DNA of 64,000 nt from Cyclobacteriaceae bacterium (GTDB taxonomy: Bacteria; Bacteroidota; Bacteroidia; Cytophagales; Cyclobacteriaceae): contig JABFRS010000001.1 in the NCBI GenBank assembly GCA_013141055.1, positions 930,001 to 994,000 on the forward strand, in the 5' to 3' direction. A model generated the notes under the pieces. That model did not search any database. It was not told where the DNA came from and saw only the letters and a program-made list of their open reading frames with translations. The position numbers and the translations under genes were made by a program. This document shows, piece after piece, positions 8,601 through 17,097 of the stretch (its first letter is position 1; every line of letters starts with the position of its first letter).

Positions 8601-10816
8601 TTTTCACACCACCTGCTCCGCCAACTATTCCTCTTGCAGCCGCGCTTTGTCCATCGCCTGTTGTTCTGGATGCCAACACGGGTAACATTGCAGGGCTCAC
8701 TTATTTCTGGACGGATGGAACTACAAATCAAACGCTTGTCGTAACAAGACAATCTATTGTCGGAGTGACATTGACAGATACTCACGGCTGTACTTCTGAA
8801 GGACAAACCTTTGTCGTTTTACCGATAACGGGTGTGGAACTCGGGCCACCGATAACGGTCTGTCAGGATTCACTTGTCCCTCCGCTTGATGCAGGCAATG
8901 CAGGATTAAACTTTGCATGGACTATCAATGGTGCACCACAACCAAGCGGTCAAACTCAAATCGTTGACACATCTGCACCCGGAGTATTTTTATACAGAGT
9001 AACAGTAAGTGATCCATTGAATGGGTGTTCGATAACCGATGAAGTAACCATCACTGTCAACCCAACACCTCCATTTAATTTCACAGGGTCGAATCCTTTA
9101 TCATGCGGGGCTGATGGAAGCGTAACACTTACACTGCTGACACCACCTGCCGGGCTTTACTCATATTTCATTGCGGGGCCTGGTCCTTTTGCTCCCATTC
9201 CAAGACAAAATGATTTTGATCAGACGGTAGCACAATCACCATACGTATTTATAGTAAAGGCAGGAACTTATTCTGCCACCGTTCAGGATCAGGTGTCGGG
9301 ATGTAGTGCAACACAGACAATCGGATTATCCGATGCTACATGGACAGCTTCGGCAGTTGCATCGCCTTGTGATCCTTCCTCTGTAACAGTGAACATTGCA
9401 TCAGGAGCACCGGTACTGCCGCTGGTTTATACTTATCGTTCTCCAACACGTCCACAAGTTGGACCATTCACCGCTGTGAATACCGCATCATTACCATCAG
9501 GAGATTGGGTGGTTGAAGTTCGCGATGCCAATGGCACCGGCTGTATCTTTACTTTTGATCTTGTCATTCCACCAGTGACATCAAGTGTTTCTATCACACC
9601 AGGTTTGTGTACAACACCTCCAACACTTACGGCGGTGCCAACTCCAGGAGCTTCAGCATTCTCATGGACAGGCCCGGGAATCGTGGGACCTGCCAACGGA
9701 GCTACCATCAATATCAATGCATCCGGTACGTATCAGGTGAACGCTACTATCGGAGGATGTCCTAACCTTCAAAGCATTGTTGTTACCCTTGACAATCCTA
9801 CTCCTGATTTCACTCAAAGTGATCCTTGCAGGAATAGCATTACAGTTACGGCAATACCAAATGGGAATTACACTTATCATTGGTATAAAGCTGGTGTACT
9901 ACAACCTGGCCTCGTCGGACGGGTGATCACGCTTGGACTTGGTGAGAACGGAGCCTCGTATCAGGTTGAGGTGGTCAGTGGAGCAACAGGCTGTACGTTC
10001 ATGTCAGCACCAAAGGTTGTACAGATCAATGGCACCATTGCTGTGATCATCAATCCTGCAGTGGTTTGCGATGACAATCAACCATTCACGCTCGTTTCAA
10101 GCGGTGCACCTGCTGGGGTAACTTACAAATGGTACAGAAATAATGTGGTGATTGTTGGCGAGGTTTCAGCCAGCATCACATTGACAGCTGTTGGAACATA
10201 CAAAGTTGAAGTCACCAGAGGTACCTGCAGTGCCTTTTCAGAACCACTTACTGTTGGAAGAGCACCATTGCCCATTGGAAATCTCCCTAATCGTCTGATC
10301 ATCTGTAATGATCCTGAAAATAGAGATCCATTAACCAATCAGGTGGATCTGGATCCGGGAGTATTCAAAAGCTACAATTGGTTCAAGAACGATTTGACAC
10401 TTAACTACACGTCGCAAATTCTGAATGTTACGAGTCAGGGAACGTACAAGGTTGATATTACGAGTCTCAACAATTGTGTTGCCTCTGATCAGACTGAAGT
10501 CTTGAATGAATGTCTTCCAAAGATTGATGCTCCGAATGCTTTCCGTCCAAGCTCTACATTATCAGAGAATAAAGAATTCTATGTGTTCTCATTCTTTATC
10601 AAGGACACTGACTTCCAGGTGTTCCTTTATAATCGTTGGGGTGAACTTGTTTACACTTCCAGTGATCGCTACTTCCGATGGAACGGTGGCTATAATGGAC
10701 TTCTCAATCAGCCTGTTCCGGGAGGATCTTATGCCTACATCATCCGGTACGTAAGCGCCTTTCATCCGGAACGTGGAGTTCAGGAGAAACGCGGTGGTGT
10801 TGCCGTCCTGAGATAG
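5609..10816 (+). CDS. Giant secreted protein with propeller-like and PKD modules and T9SS type B sorting domain
   Basis: This 1735-residue protein has a signal peptide ending near LTGFSQ. Two similar modules follow. Each starts with a WYFG motif (W36 and W583), contains a LFYTDG or IFYTDG segment and propeller-like repeats, and ends with a PKD domain (HWDFGD at about 430, WVFDDGG at about 953). Several Ig-like domains with paired cysteines and KWYRNN or HWYKAG motifs come next. The C-terminus from about residue 1641 (APNAFRPSS, then VFLYNRWGELVY and PGGSYAYIIRY) is the gliding-motility-type C-terminal domain used for type B T9SS export. It is therefore a cell-surface or secreted protein, probably adhesive. 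GTG at 5606 precedes the chosen ATG. A third start, ATG 5621, has a GGAG six bases upstream and is a real alternative. Confidence 0.85.
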   Translation: MERKMYTSRMRTLFFFLSFSFVTLTGFSQNLERYNWYFGSSNQAIRFNRTSAIPGLTTKSLPFGAGGSATASDPANANMLFYTDGQFVYDFNNGQMPAGFGLLGNTAANQPVAICPVPGPGNEKKYFIFTNTANFTAGGSISVSVVDMGLFGNSFFPAPASGDLESKNALIGLTGRSEGMTIIPHTNGTDFWLITQPVNSGSFSRTLINAASYTGVFNTTTVTGVSAVSITAANLSYHAGKKKIAVSPQDTNTDAIIINFDPATGSFTFDRTILNSGVPTTTNQSIYDIEWSATGDFIYISRFGETGVQADLLQFDFLNPGTTLTTVLPTPVFRSYGVQIAPDSSIYHLYQATSGGPFLLGNISKPDTIATEVRYLTSQLSATNFAGTQFSSFAPRLKVNLVVDFNFIGTCQNNNTNFFPIIQPAADSLHWDFGDMTAISNDWSPVHRYTAAQAFSATLTAYYQGDSLATTKPVTITAFPIQLTLVQDTTACGCQLPFPKVTSPRNPKIKTSCPEQPTFSVKVSATGGTPTSYVWSNGDTGPILTPDSAGYYYVIVSDASGCSTYAGVNVKEYDVMDQRANIWYFGANAGIDFNEMPPVPLTNSAMNAPEGCAIICDRNGKTIFYTDGNDVFDKNDALIDSGIGGDPQASQSSIIIPVEGDETLFYIFTNEAVNGTSANTVKYSLFDLKKNSGLGAIVIKNQTLFSKSTERIASDGRWLVIHEYGNNTFRSYRISANGIGDPVLTAIGSDHSFSSPNSGMGYMKFGPAPKLAVALSTGTANLIELFDFVDSTGKVVNYRKIDLKQSTGQVYGIEFSPGGNKIFATVKGAPTPFDFFEYFIDSIGVPYFRQKLPATQELGAIQIAPDGQIYIAINNSPFLGTITAREDTTAVSTIDITSGFSLAGKMSNLGLPNFIQQISSAFGGPSIEAVGFCLGSPTQFTGNGTDAIDMYAWVFDDGGTSDQAAVEHTYATAKTYNVTLQITNRCGYDTLLVRPTTIFTPPAPPTIPLAAALCPSPVVLDANTGNIAGLTYFWTDGTTNQTLVVTRQSIVGVTLTDTHGCTSEGQTFVVLPITGVELGPPITVCQDSLVPPLDAGNAGLNFAWTINGAPQPSGQTQIVDTSAPGVFLYRVTVSDPLNGCSITDEVTITVNPTPPFNFTGSNPLSCGADGSVTLTLLTPPAGLYSYFIAGPGPFAPIPRQNDFDQTVAQSPYVFIVKAGTYSATVQDQVSGCSATQTIGLSDATWTASAVASPCDPSSVTVNIASGAPVLPLVYTYRSPTRPQVGPFTAVNTASLPSGDWVVEVRDANGTGCIFTFDLVIPPVTSSVSITPGLCTTPPTLTAVPTPGASAFSWTGPGIVGPANGATININASGTYQVNATIGGCPNLQSIVVTLDNPTPDFTQSDPCRNSITVTAIPNGNYTYHWYKAGVLQPGLVGRVITLGLGENGASYQVEVVSGATGCTFMSAPKVVQINGTIAVIINPAVVCDDNQPFTLVSSGAPAGVTYKWYRNNVVIVGEVSASITLTAVGTYKVEVTRGTCSAFSEPLTVGRAPLPIGNLPNRLIICNDPENRDPLTNQVDLDPGVFKSYNWFKNDLTLNYTSQILNVTSQGTYKVDITSLNNCVASDQTEVLNECLPKIDAPNAFRPSSTLSENKEFYVFSFFIKDTDFQVFLYNRWGELVYTSSDRYFRWNGGYNGLLNQPVPGGSYAYIIRYVSAFHPERGVQEKRGGVAVLR

Positions 10817-10896
10817 ATTCAATTCCTTTTTTGGAGTGTTGGCTCGTGATTTGTTAAAAGAAGTCACAGAACAAATAATTTAATTAAATTTCGATT

Positions 10897-11244
10897 ATGA
10901 AAAAGCATACATCCATTATCCTGATTATTCTGTTTGCTGCCCTGGCGGCACAGGCTCAGATCATTAAGACCTCTCTCACGCTTACCATCCGTGATGAACT
11001 TGGAAATGCAGTAGAGGGCGCTACCGTTTCTATTTTCGAGAATCAGGAGGACTATACTGCTGAAAAGAATGCTGCCGAGACAGGAACAACCGATGCTAAA
11101 GGAGTCATACGCTTCAAGAACCTGAAAGGAATTGCCTATTATGTTTTAGCCCGCAAAGGAGATAAGGACAATGCAGGTGGCGGCGAGCAGACTGGCAAGC
11201 TTGAAGAAAAGAAATTCAACAAGGCGACAATCGTTATTCAGTAA
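10897..11244 (+). CDS. Small secreted carboxypeptidase-regulatory-like (prealbumin fold) protein
   Basis: This 115-residue protein has a signal peptide (MKKHTSIILIILFAALAAQA). One beta-sandwich domain follows, with LTIRDELGNAVEGATVSIFE, then GTTDAKGVIRFKNLKG and YYVLARKGDKDN. This pattern is typical of CarbopepD-regulatory or SpaA/Cna-B-like domains, which are structural and not enzymatic. It lies 80 bases after the giant T9SS substrate on the same strand, so it may be a periplasmic or surface accessory of it; that is inference from position. No sorting domain is seen. Confidence 0.7.
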   Translation: MKKHTSIILIILFAALAAQAQIIKTSLTLTIRDELGNAVEGATVSIFENQEDYTAEKNAAETGTTDAKGVIRFKNLKGIAYYVLARKGDKDNAGGGEQTGKLEEKKFNKATIVIQ

Positions 11245-11261
11245 AATCTTAGATCAAAGTA

Positions 11262-11798
11262 ATGGGCCGGGATAAAGTTATCGAGGATATTAAAAGTTAT
11301 TCCGGAGCAGATGCAAAAGAGGAGGATTTCAAGAAGAGATTTTTAATACTGCTGGAGCATCCGCATGCATTTGAAAGAACGCATCTGCCAGGACATATCA
11401 CCGGTTCTGCCTTTATCATTTCAGAAGATCATACACAAACTTTATTGGTTCATCATGCCAAGCTCAATCGCTGGCTTCAACCGGGAGGTCATGCAGATGG
11501 CGATACGGATGTCGCCCGTGTTGCCATGCGGGAAGCCAATGAAGAAACAGGACTGATTCACCTTACGCTCAGCTCTCCCAGGATCTTTGATATTGATATT
11601 CATCCCATTCCTCAACGGAAAGATTTCGGAGCGCATGATCACTATGATATCCGCTACCTGGTAACGGGTTCAATGGATGAAAAGATCATTGTCAGCGAAG
11701 AGTCGCATGATGTAAAATGGGTGAAGCTTTCAGAACTTGAAAACTACACGAATGAATCGTCCGTCCTGAGAATGAGGGATAAGGTGAGCAATTCATGA
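11262..11798 (+). CDS. NUDIX hydrolase
   Basis: This 178-residue protein contains a Nudix box, GGHADGDTDVARVAMREANE followed by ETGL. The core REANEETGL matches REUXEEXGU, while the first glutamate of the consensus GX5E is replaced. Before it lies SAFIISEDHTQTLLVHH, a typical first strand. Nudix enzymes cleave nucleoside diphosphates linked to another moiety; the substrate here cannot be read. It is 15 bases upstream of the Sua5-type gene on the same strand, so the two are probably co-transcribed, although a shared pathway is not implied. Confidence 0.85.
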   Translation: MGRDKVIEDIKSYSGADAKEEDFKKRFLILLEHPHAFERTHLPGHITGSAFIISEDHTQTLLVHHAKLNRWLQPGGHADGDTDVARVAMREANEETGLIHLTLSSPRIFDIDIHPIPQRKDFGAHDHYDIRYLVTGSMDEKIIVSEESHDVKWVKLSELENYTNESSVLRMRDKVSNS

Positions 11799-11813
11799 TT
11801 TGAAAATTCAGAG

Positions 11814-12770
11814 ATGGCCATTATCGGGAAGGATATTCAATACGCAGCTACCCTCCTGAAGGAAGGAAGTCTGGTTGCTATTCCTACTGAGACTGTCTAT
11901 GGCCTCGCAGCCAATGCTTTGGATGCAGAGGCGGTGACAAAAATTTTCTCCGCCAAGCAACGTCCGCATTTTGATCCGCTGATCGTCCATGTTTCTTCTT
12001 TTGAAAAGGTTTCTGATTATGTCTCCGAGATTTATCCCCATGCTATCAAACTTGCTAAGGAGTTTTGGCCAGGACCGTTAACAATCCTGTTACCTAAAAA
12101 AAGTATCATTCCTGATCTCGTCACATCAGGACTCGATCGCGTCGGAGTAAGATGCCCTGATCATCCGTTAACATTATCATTGTTACAGCAACTGACTTTC
12201 CCTGTAGCTGCTCCCAGTGCAAACCCATTCGGATATGTAAGTCCGACCAGCGCGCAACACGTACAGGATCAGCTTGGTGAAAAGATACCGTACATTCTGG
12301 ATGGCGGTAATTGCAAAGTCGGTATTGAGTCTACCATCATTGGATGGGAAAACGATCAGCCTGTGCTTTATCGTTTGGGAGGAATCAGCCAGGAAGCCAT
12401 TGAGAAAATAACAGGACCTGTAAAGAGAATCATGCATTCCACATCGCAACCTCAGGCACCCGGTCAGCTGACAAGTCATTACGCTCCGGGGAAAAAATTC
12501 CTGTTGGGAAATATTGAATCACTCATGAAAGAAAATGCCGGCAAAAAGGCTGGAGTTCTTTCATTTGGAAAAGGGAATATCCAAAACGACTATCATTTGA
12601 ATCTTTCTGAAAATGGTAATCTGGAAGAAGCAGCGCGAAATCTTTTTTCGATGCTGAGAAAATTTGACTCAATGAATGTTGATCTGGTGATTGCAGAGGA
12701 AGTTCCGGAAGAAGGTCTTGGAAAAGCTATCAATGACCGGTTGAGAAGAGCGGCCGCTACTCCGCAATAA
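11814..12770 (+). CDS. L-threonylcarbamoyladenylate synthase (Sua5/YrdC/YwlC family)
   Basis: This 318-residue protein begins with a YrdC domain (about residues 8-190) carrying LVAIPTETVYGLAANALD, FSAKQRPHFDPLIVHV and VAAPSANPFGYVSPTSA. A linker with the conserved APGQLTSHYAPG and a Rossmann-like Sua5 C-terminal domain follow. The long two-domain form is Sua5 rather than the short TsaC. It makes threonylcarbamoyl-AMP from threonine, bicarbonate and ATP for the t6A modification at position 37 of ANN-decoding tRNAs. The stop lies one base from the end of the convergent DUF2400 gene. Confidence 0.93.
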   Translation: MAIIGKDIQYAATLLKEGSLVAIPTETVYGLAANALDAEAVTKIFSAKQRPHFDPLIVHVSSFEKVSDYVSEIYPHAIKLAKEFWPGPLTILLPKKSIIPDLVTSGLDRVGVRCPDHPLTLSLLQQLTFPVAAPSANPFGYVSPTSAQHVQDQLGEKIPYILDGGNCKVGIESTIIGWENDQPVLYRLGGISQEAIEKITGPVKRIMHSTSQPQAPGQLTSHYAPGKKFLLGNIESLMKENAGKKAGVLSFGKGNIQNDYHLNLSENGNLEEAARNLFSMLRKFDSMNVDLVIAEEVPEEGLGKAINDRLRRAAATPQ

Positions 12771-12771
12771 T

Positions 12772-13554
12772 TCAGAACTTCTCTTCTATTCCCAGTCCAA
12801 ACAAAGCAAAGTCGTACTTGACGGGGTCGGTGGGATCGAACTTCTTCAATTCCTGAGTCAGCTCAACGGCAGTTTGCCAATCCATTTGCTTACGCCTGAT
12901 CAATTTCAATTTCCTCGCCACACGTTCTACATGGAGATCAATGGGGCAGATTAGCTGTGACGCTGAAAGTGATTTCCATATCCCAAAGTCTACGCCCTTT
13001 TTATCGTCGCGCACCATCCATCGCAGATACATATTGATCCGCTTACAGGCCGATTTCCGTTCCGGTGTGGCAATATGTTTTTTCGTGCGATGAGGGAATT
13101 CAGGAAGGTCAAAGAACGCGCGATGGAAATTGATAAGTCCGTTCTCCATGGTAACATCCAATGCTTCCACCTTAAACAATGATTCAAGCGAATCATTTTT
13201 AGAATAATACTTCTTCAGGAACGTAAAAAAATAAAGAAGGTCCGTTCCATTGAACGTACGATGCTTAAAGTCTTCAAATGATCTAAGATCCCTATCCCGA
13301 TAATTCATGATAAACTCATGAGGTGACTGATCCATTTTTTCCAGAAGATTATTACAACTTTTGATGATGGTCTTGCGCTGACCCCATGCCAGCACTGCTG
13401 CAAACAAACCTGCAATTTCTATATCCTGCTTTTTAGAAAACCTGTGGGGAATGGAGATTGGATCATTCTCAATGAAGCCTGGCCGATTATATTGATCTGC
13501 CTTTTCATCGAGGAATGTTTTTAAGTCGGCAAGCTTATGAGATGACTTCGGCAC
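12772..13554 (-). CDS. TIGR02757 / DUF2400 family protein
   Basis: This 260-residue protein matches the DUF2400 family through IPHRFSKKQDIEIAGLFAAV at about residues 35-54, LAWGQRKTII, and a C-terminal region with ICPIDLHVERVARKLKLI and DPVKYDFALFGLGI. The family resembles helix-hairpin-helix DNA glycosylases in its C-terminal part, but no biochemical role is established to my knowledge. It lies 14 bases after the OmpA gene on the same strand and may be read through from it. It converges on the Sua5 gene with a one-base gap, leaving no room for a dedicated terminator. Confidence 0.85.
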   Translation of the reverse strand: MPKSSHKLADLKTFLDEKADQYNRPGFIENDPISIPHRFSKKQDIEIAGLFAAVLAWGQRKTIIKSCNNLLEKMDQSPHEFIMNYRDRDLRSFEDFKHRTFNGTDLLYFFTFLKKYYSKNDSLESLFKVEALDVTMENGLINFHRAFFDLPEFPHRTKKHIATPERKSACKRINMYLRWMVRDDKKGVDFGIWKSLSASQLICPIDLHVERVARKLKLIRRKQMDWQTAVELTQELKKFDPTDPVKYDFALFGLGIEEKF

Positions 13555-13568
13555 GTAATGGACGATAA

Positions 13569-14675
13569 TTATTTTAAGAAGCGGACTTCTACTCTTCTGT
13601 TGAGCATTCGCGCAGAGTCATCCTTTGACTCTACGAGGGGTCGCTGCTTTCCATATCCATGAACAACCAAACGATCGGAAAGGATCCCCTTGGATTTTAA
13701 ATAGTCAACAACGCTTTGTGCGCGGTTTTTAGAAAGAAAGAGATTATAATCTTCACTCCCAATATCATCTGTATGACCATTCAGCTCAGCTTTCCAATCA
13801 GGTTTAGCCTCCATGATCTTTACGAGTTTGTCAAGTTCAGGAAATGAAACGGGCAGCAGAACATATTTATCAAATTCAAAGTGAATGTTCTTCAGGATAT
13901 AGCTTTCTTCCGGTTTTACTTCCTGCCCATCGATCCAAACAATAGGTGTTGTGATGACTTCAGGCTCCGGGTCGAGGGGAACAACAGAAACATCGTCGAC
14001 ATAAACATAAGCACTTCCTGAAAGCATCGGACTTTTCCCTTTTCGTGTTTCCAGGGCGGTGAACTGAGTGGTGAGGTTATCGAAAAAATTACCAATAAGA
14101 AGATAACGTTCACCACCTTTTGCCGTGTATTCCATGGAAGCACTCTCCCATCCCATCTTGGTAAAAGGTTCATTCTTGATGACAGAAAGTGTTGGTTTTT
14201 GTGCGATGACCTGATCCCCCTTATCCTCGACTGGCTCTTCTGTTAGCAGCATTCCAATGCGGTCAACACTATATACAGAATAGGAAGCGAGCTTAAAGAA
14301 AAATTCAAGACGGTAGCGTTTGTCTTTTTTCAATGGCTCTTTTAATTCGCCCTGAAGATATTCGCGATAGCTTCTGGGTTTATTTGTGGGGCGGCTCCAA
14401 ACGTAGATGCCCGTATATGCAAAGCCGCCATGAGCATTGGATTCACCGGCCCAGTTGAAAGGCACATCACAATCTCCCCAACTGCATTGATGATAATAAT
14501 CAGGGGTACCAGAAGTAGCAGATCTCCATCCAGGTAAAACAAATTCCTTACTGACGGTACTGAAATTATTAGGGCATCGATAATAATCCTCGAAGCTTGG
14601 ATTCATGACAAGATTCTGAGCAGAGGAGAATCCACAGCAAACAATCGCGACTATGAATACTAAGCCGACTTTCAT
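13569..14675 (-). CDS. OmpA-family peptidoglycan-anchoring outer membrane protein
   Basis: This 368-residue protein has a signal peptide (MKVGLVFIVAIVCCGFSSAQ). The N-terminal half starts NLVMNPSFEDYYRCP and resembles a carbohydrate-binding-like jelly roll, seen in many Bacteroidota OmpA proteins. The C-terminal OmpA domain runs from about residue 262, with HFEFDKYVLLP, LNGHTDDIGSEDYNLFLS and NRRVEVRFLK. The TDDIGS and NRRVE motifs form the peptidoglycan-binding site. The protein should link the outer membrane to the wall. It starts five bases after the LysM gene, so the two wall-binding proteins are almost certainly co-transcribed. Confidence 0.9.
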   Translation of the reverse strand: MKVGLVFIVAIVCCGFSSAQNLVMNPSFEDYYRCPNNFSTVSKEFVLPGWRSATSGTPDYYHQCSWGDCDVPFNWAGESNAHGGFAYTGIYVWSRPTNKPRSYREYLQGELKEPLKKDKRYRLEFFFKLASYSVYSVDRIGMLLTEEPVEDKGDQVIAQKPTLSVIKNEPFTKMGWESASMEYTAKGGERYLLIGNFFDNLTTQFTALETRKGKSPMLSGSAYVYVDDVSVVPLDPEPEVITTPIVWIDGQEVKPEESYILKNIHFEFDKYVLLPVSFPELDKLVKIMEAKPDWKAELNGHTDDIGSEDYNLFLSKNRAQSVVDYLKSKGILSDRLVVHGYGKQRPLVESKDDSARMLNRRVEVRFLK

Positions 14676-14680
14676 TAAGT

Positions 14681-15661
14681 CTATTTGTAATAAGTGATCT
14701 CTGCCTTGAATCGTGGATCAAGGGCACCGAGCCTGTCGTGTGCAGATTTGGAAATCCGAATGATCGTGGTACCATCAGGAGCAGGTATAGGTCCTGTCAC
14801 TCTCACAAAGACCTCCTGATTCGTAAGCACATTCCTGATCTTTAATATCGTTCCGGGTTTTACGGTTGGATGCTGTGCCAGGTACTTACGATTTCCTTCC
14901 GATCCTGTAATAAGGTCGGCCATTCCGATTTCCCTGATCTCATCTGTGCCGACTAAACTTTCAGATACCGTAACAGGTGAAGTCGTTTTAGGAACAACGG
15001 TAGTGGTAGTGACCACTGGGTTAGTATTTGTGACAACCGTTGAGGTAGTGGTAGTGGGCGCTGTGACTGAAAGCACCTGTCCTACTTTCAATTCATTGTC
15101 CTGAATTCCATTCCAGTCTTTTAATTGCTGAACGGTCATTCCATAAGCGCGTGAAATTGAGAACAAAGTTTCTTTGGCAAGCACGGTATGGGTCCTGGCA
15201 CCGGAAGGAAGAACGGGAGCTACTTCCTTAACAACTTCAATAGCGGGCTTTCTTTTAATGATAATGTCCTGGCCCAACGCTAAAGAATTTTCCTGAAGGT
15301 TATTCCATAGTTTGATATCATCAACCGATACGTTATACAATCGCGCGATTGAAAAAAGAGTCTCTTTGGCAGCGACCTTATGAATGAGTCCGTCGGCTGT
15401 TTGTACGGTGGGATGCGATTTTGTTTTAGGGGTGTAAGGAACTTTTAAAATCTGTCCGACCTCCAGTCCTGCATCCGCCGTTGGATTATGCTCAAGCACT
15501 GCAAGAATCGTTGAGCCATAACGTCGTGAAATACTATAAAGCGTCTCTTTCTCTCCTACCTGGTGAATTACAAAAGGCTTTCCATTAATCATTTCTGTGC
15601 GAAGTGAATCTGCATCAGCAGAAAATGAGGTCGCCAGGGTAAATAGGATGATCTGAAACAT
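14681..15661 (-). CDS. Triple LysM protein with C-terminal double-psi beta-barrel-like domain
   Basis: This 326-residue exported protein carries three LysM repeats at about residues 31-77, 92-136 and 160-203. Each contains a version of KETLFSIARLYNVSVDDIKL followed by LGQDI or similar. A Thr/Val-rich linker follows (TTTSTVVTNTNPVVTTTTVV), and then a final domain with GTILKIRNVLTNQEVFVRVT and ISKSAHDRLG that resembles the RlpA-like double-psi beta-barrel. LysM domains bind GlcNAc-containing glycans such as peptidoglycan. The barrel suggests a scaffold or a degraded lytic transglycosylase; no catalytic claim can be made. It leads the operon with the OmpA protein and is divergent from the NfeD gene. 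Confidence 0.85.
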   Translation of the reverse strand: MFQIILFTLATSFSADADSLRTEMINGKPFVIHQVGEKETLYSISRRYGSTILAVLEHNPTADAGLEVGQILKVPYTPKTKSHPTVQTADGLIHKVAAKETLFSIARLYNVSVDDIKLWNNLQENSLALGQDIIIKRKPAIEVVKEVAPVLPSGARTHTVLAKETLFSISRAYGMTVQQLKDWNGIQDNELKVGQVLSVTAPTTTTSTVVTNTNPVVTTTTVVPKTTSPVTVSESLVGTDEIREIGMADLITGSEGNRKYLAQHPTVKPGTILKIRNVLTNQEVFVRVTGPIPAPDGTTIIRISKSAHDRLGALDPRFKAEITYYK

Positions 15662-15755
15662 ATGATTTTAATTCCAACGAAAATTACCACTTCAATCGTG
15701 CATAGTGCAACCTAAATACGTCGAATTACTTAGTATTTTTACAAAAATTCCGTCT

Positions 15756-17078
15756 ATGAAGGTTTTCCTAACATTAATCCTGCTGATCTGCTCTTTTTCC
15801 TGCCTTCAAGCTCAGGAAAAGACTAAAGTGATGGTTATGGACATCAAGGCTGAGATTGATCCCCGTATGCTTCGATATGTAAAACTATCGCTGGAAAATG
15901 CTGAGAAAATCAAAGCGGACTATGTTATTATCGACATGGATACGTATGGAGGCGCTTTAACTGATGCCAAAGAGATCGTTGATCTTATCATGGATTTTAA
16001 AAAACCAATCTGGGTATATGTTAACTCTGATGCTGCTTCTGCAGGAGCATTGATTTCCATTGCATGTGACAGCATATACATGTCTCCGGGTGCGAGCATT
16101 GGTGCCGCCACGGTTGTTAACGGTTCTGATGGTGGGGCAGCACCCGACAAGTATCAATCATACATGCGATCCATCATGAGAGCGACGGCTGAAGAGAACG
16201 GCCGGGATCCACGCATCGCAGAAGGAATGGTTGATGAGAAGATTGTAATCGACAGTGTAAAGCAGGCAGGTAAAGTTATTACGTTCACAACTTTGGAAGC
16301 AATTGAACATGGCTATTGTGAAGGCAAGGTTCAGTCCATAGAAGAAATCCTCGCTAAGAACAAAGTAAAAAATTATACCATCGAACGCTATGAACTGGGA
16401 GCCACTGAAAAGATCATCTCATTCGCATTGAATCCTTTCATTAGCGGATTACTGATCCTCATCATCATTGGCGGAATCTATTTTGAAATGCAATCACCCG
16501 GAATCGGATTCCCTTTATTTGCCGCTATCATTGCATTGACATTATATCTTGTTCCATACTACTTAAATGGATTGGCAGAGTACTGGGAGATCCTCGCTCT
16601 TTTTGCCGGACTTACATTGATCGTCCTTGAAATATTTGTCATACCAGGGTTTGGCGTTGCCGGAATTCTGGGAATTGGTCTCACGGTGGTTTCACTGGTA
16701 CTGATCATGCTCAATAATGAGTTCTTCAATTTTGATTATGTTCCGCTTGGGGATATTGTAGTAGCCATGTTTGTCACGCTGGGAGGAATTTTTGGCGGGA
16801 TGATAGCCTTGTTCTTCGGTGGTGCTTCTCTTACAAAAACGAAGGCCTTTCAGCGTATGGCATCCATTCAAACACAGGAAGGCTATACCGCAAATTTTAT
16901 TGAAGAACCGATGATTGGAAAAACGGGGGTTGCTTTTACGGTCCTTCGCTCCAGCGGAAAAGTGATGATAGAAGAGAAATTGTATGATGCCAATAGTCGT
17001 GGAGAGTATATTGAAAAGGGCGACGCGATAGAAGTAACAGGAATCGAAAGTTCTACTTTAAGAGTTAAAAAAATTTAA
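15756..17078 (+). CDS. NfeD-family membrane-bound ClpP-class serine protease
   Basis: This protein has 440 residues from the ATG at 15756, chosen because a signal peptide (MKVFLTLILLICSFSCLQAQ) begins there. A longer reading from 15705 adds 17 non-signal residues. The N-terminal ClpP-like domain contains DTYGGALTDA and SDAASAGALI with the likely nucleophile S95, and K132 in PDKYQSYM is the likely partner, by analogy with the archaeal NfeD-type Ser-Lys proteases. Four to five membrane helices lie at about residues 230-365, and a soluble NfeD OB-fold ends the protein (IGKTGVAFTVLRSSGKVMIE). Family members are thought to act in membrane protein quality control, often with stomatin-like partners; none is visible here. 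Confidence 0.88.
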   Translation: MKVFLTLILLICSFSCLQAQEKTKVMVMDIKAEIDPRMLRYVKLSLENAEKIKADYVIIDMDTYGGALTDAKEIVDLIMDFKKPIWVYVNSDAASAGALISIACDSIYMSPGASIGAATVVNGSDGGAAPDKYQSYMRSIMRATAEENGRDPRIAEGMVDEKIVIDSVKQAGKVITFTTLEAIEHGYCEGKVQSIEEILAKNKVKNYTIERYELGATEKIISFALNPFISGLLILIIIGGIYFEMQSPGIGFPLFAAIIALTLYLVPYYLNGLAEYWEILALFAGLTLIVLEIFVIPGFGVAGILGIGLTVVSLVLIMLNNEFFNFDYVPLGDIVVAMFVTLGGIFGGMIALFFGGASLTKTKAFQRMASIQTQEGYTANFIEEPMIGKTGVAFTVLRSSGKVMIEEKLYDANSRGEYIEKGDAIEVTGIESSTLRVKKI

Positions 17079-17097
17079 GCTGAGCCCATCCTCATTT

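Noticed and set aside
15705-15755. Longer N-terminus for the NfeD protein
   Set aside because: The signal peptide starts at the ATG at 15756; the 17 residues before it lack signal features.
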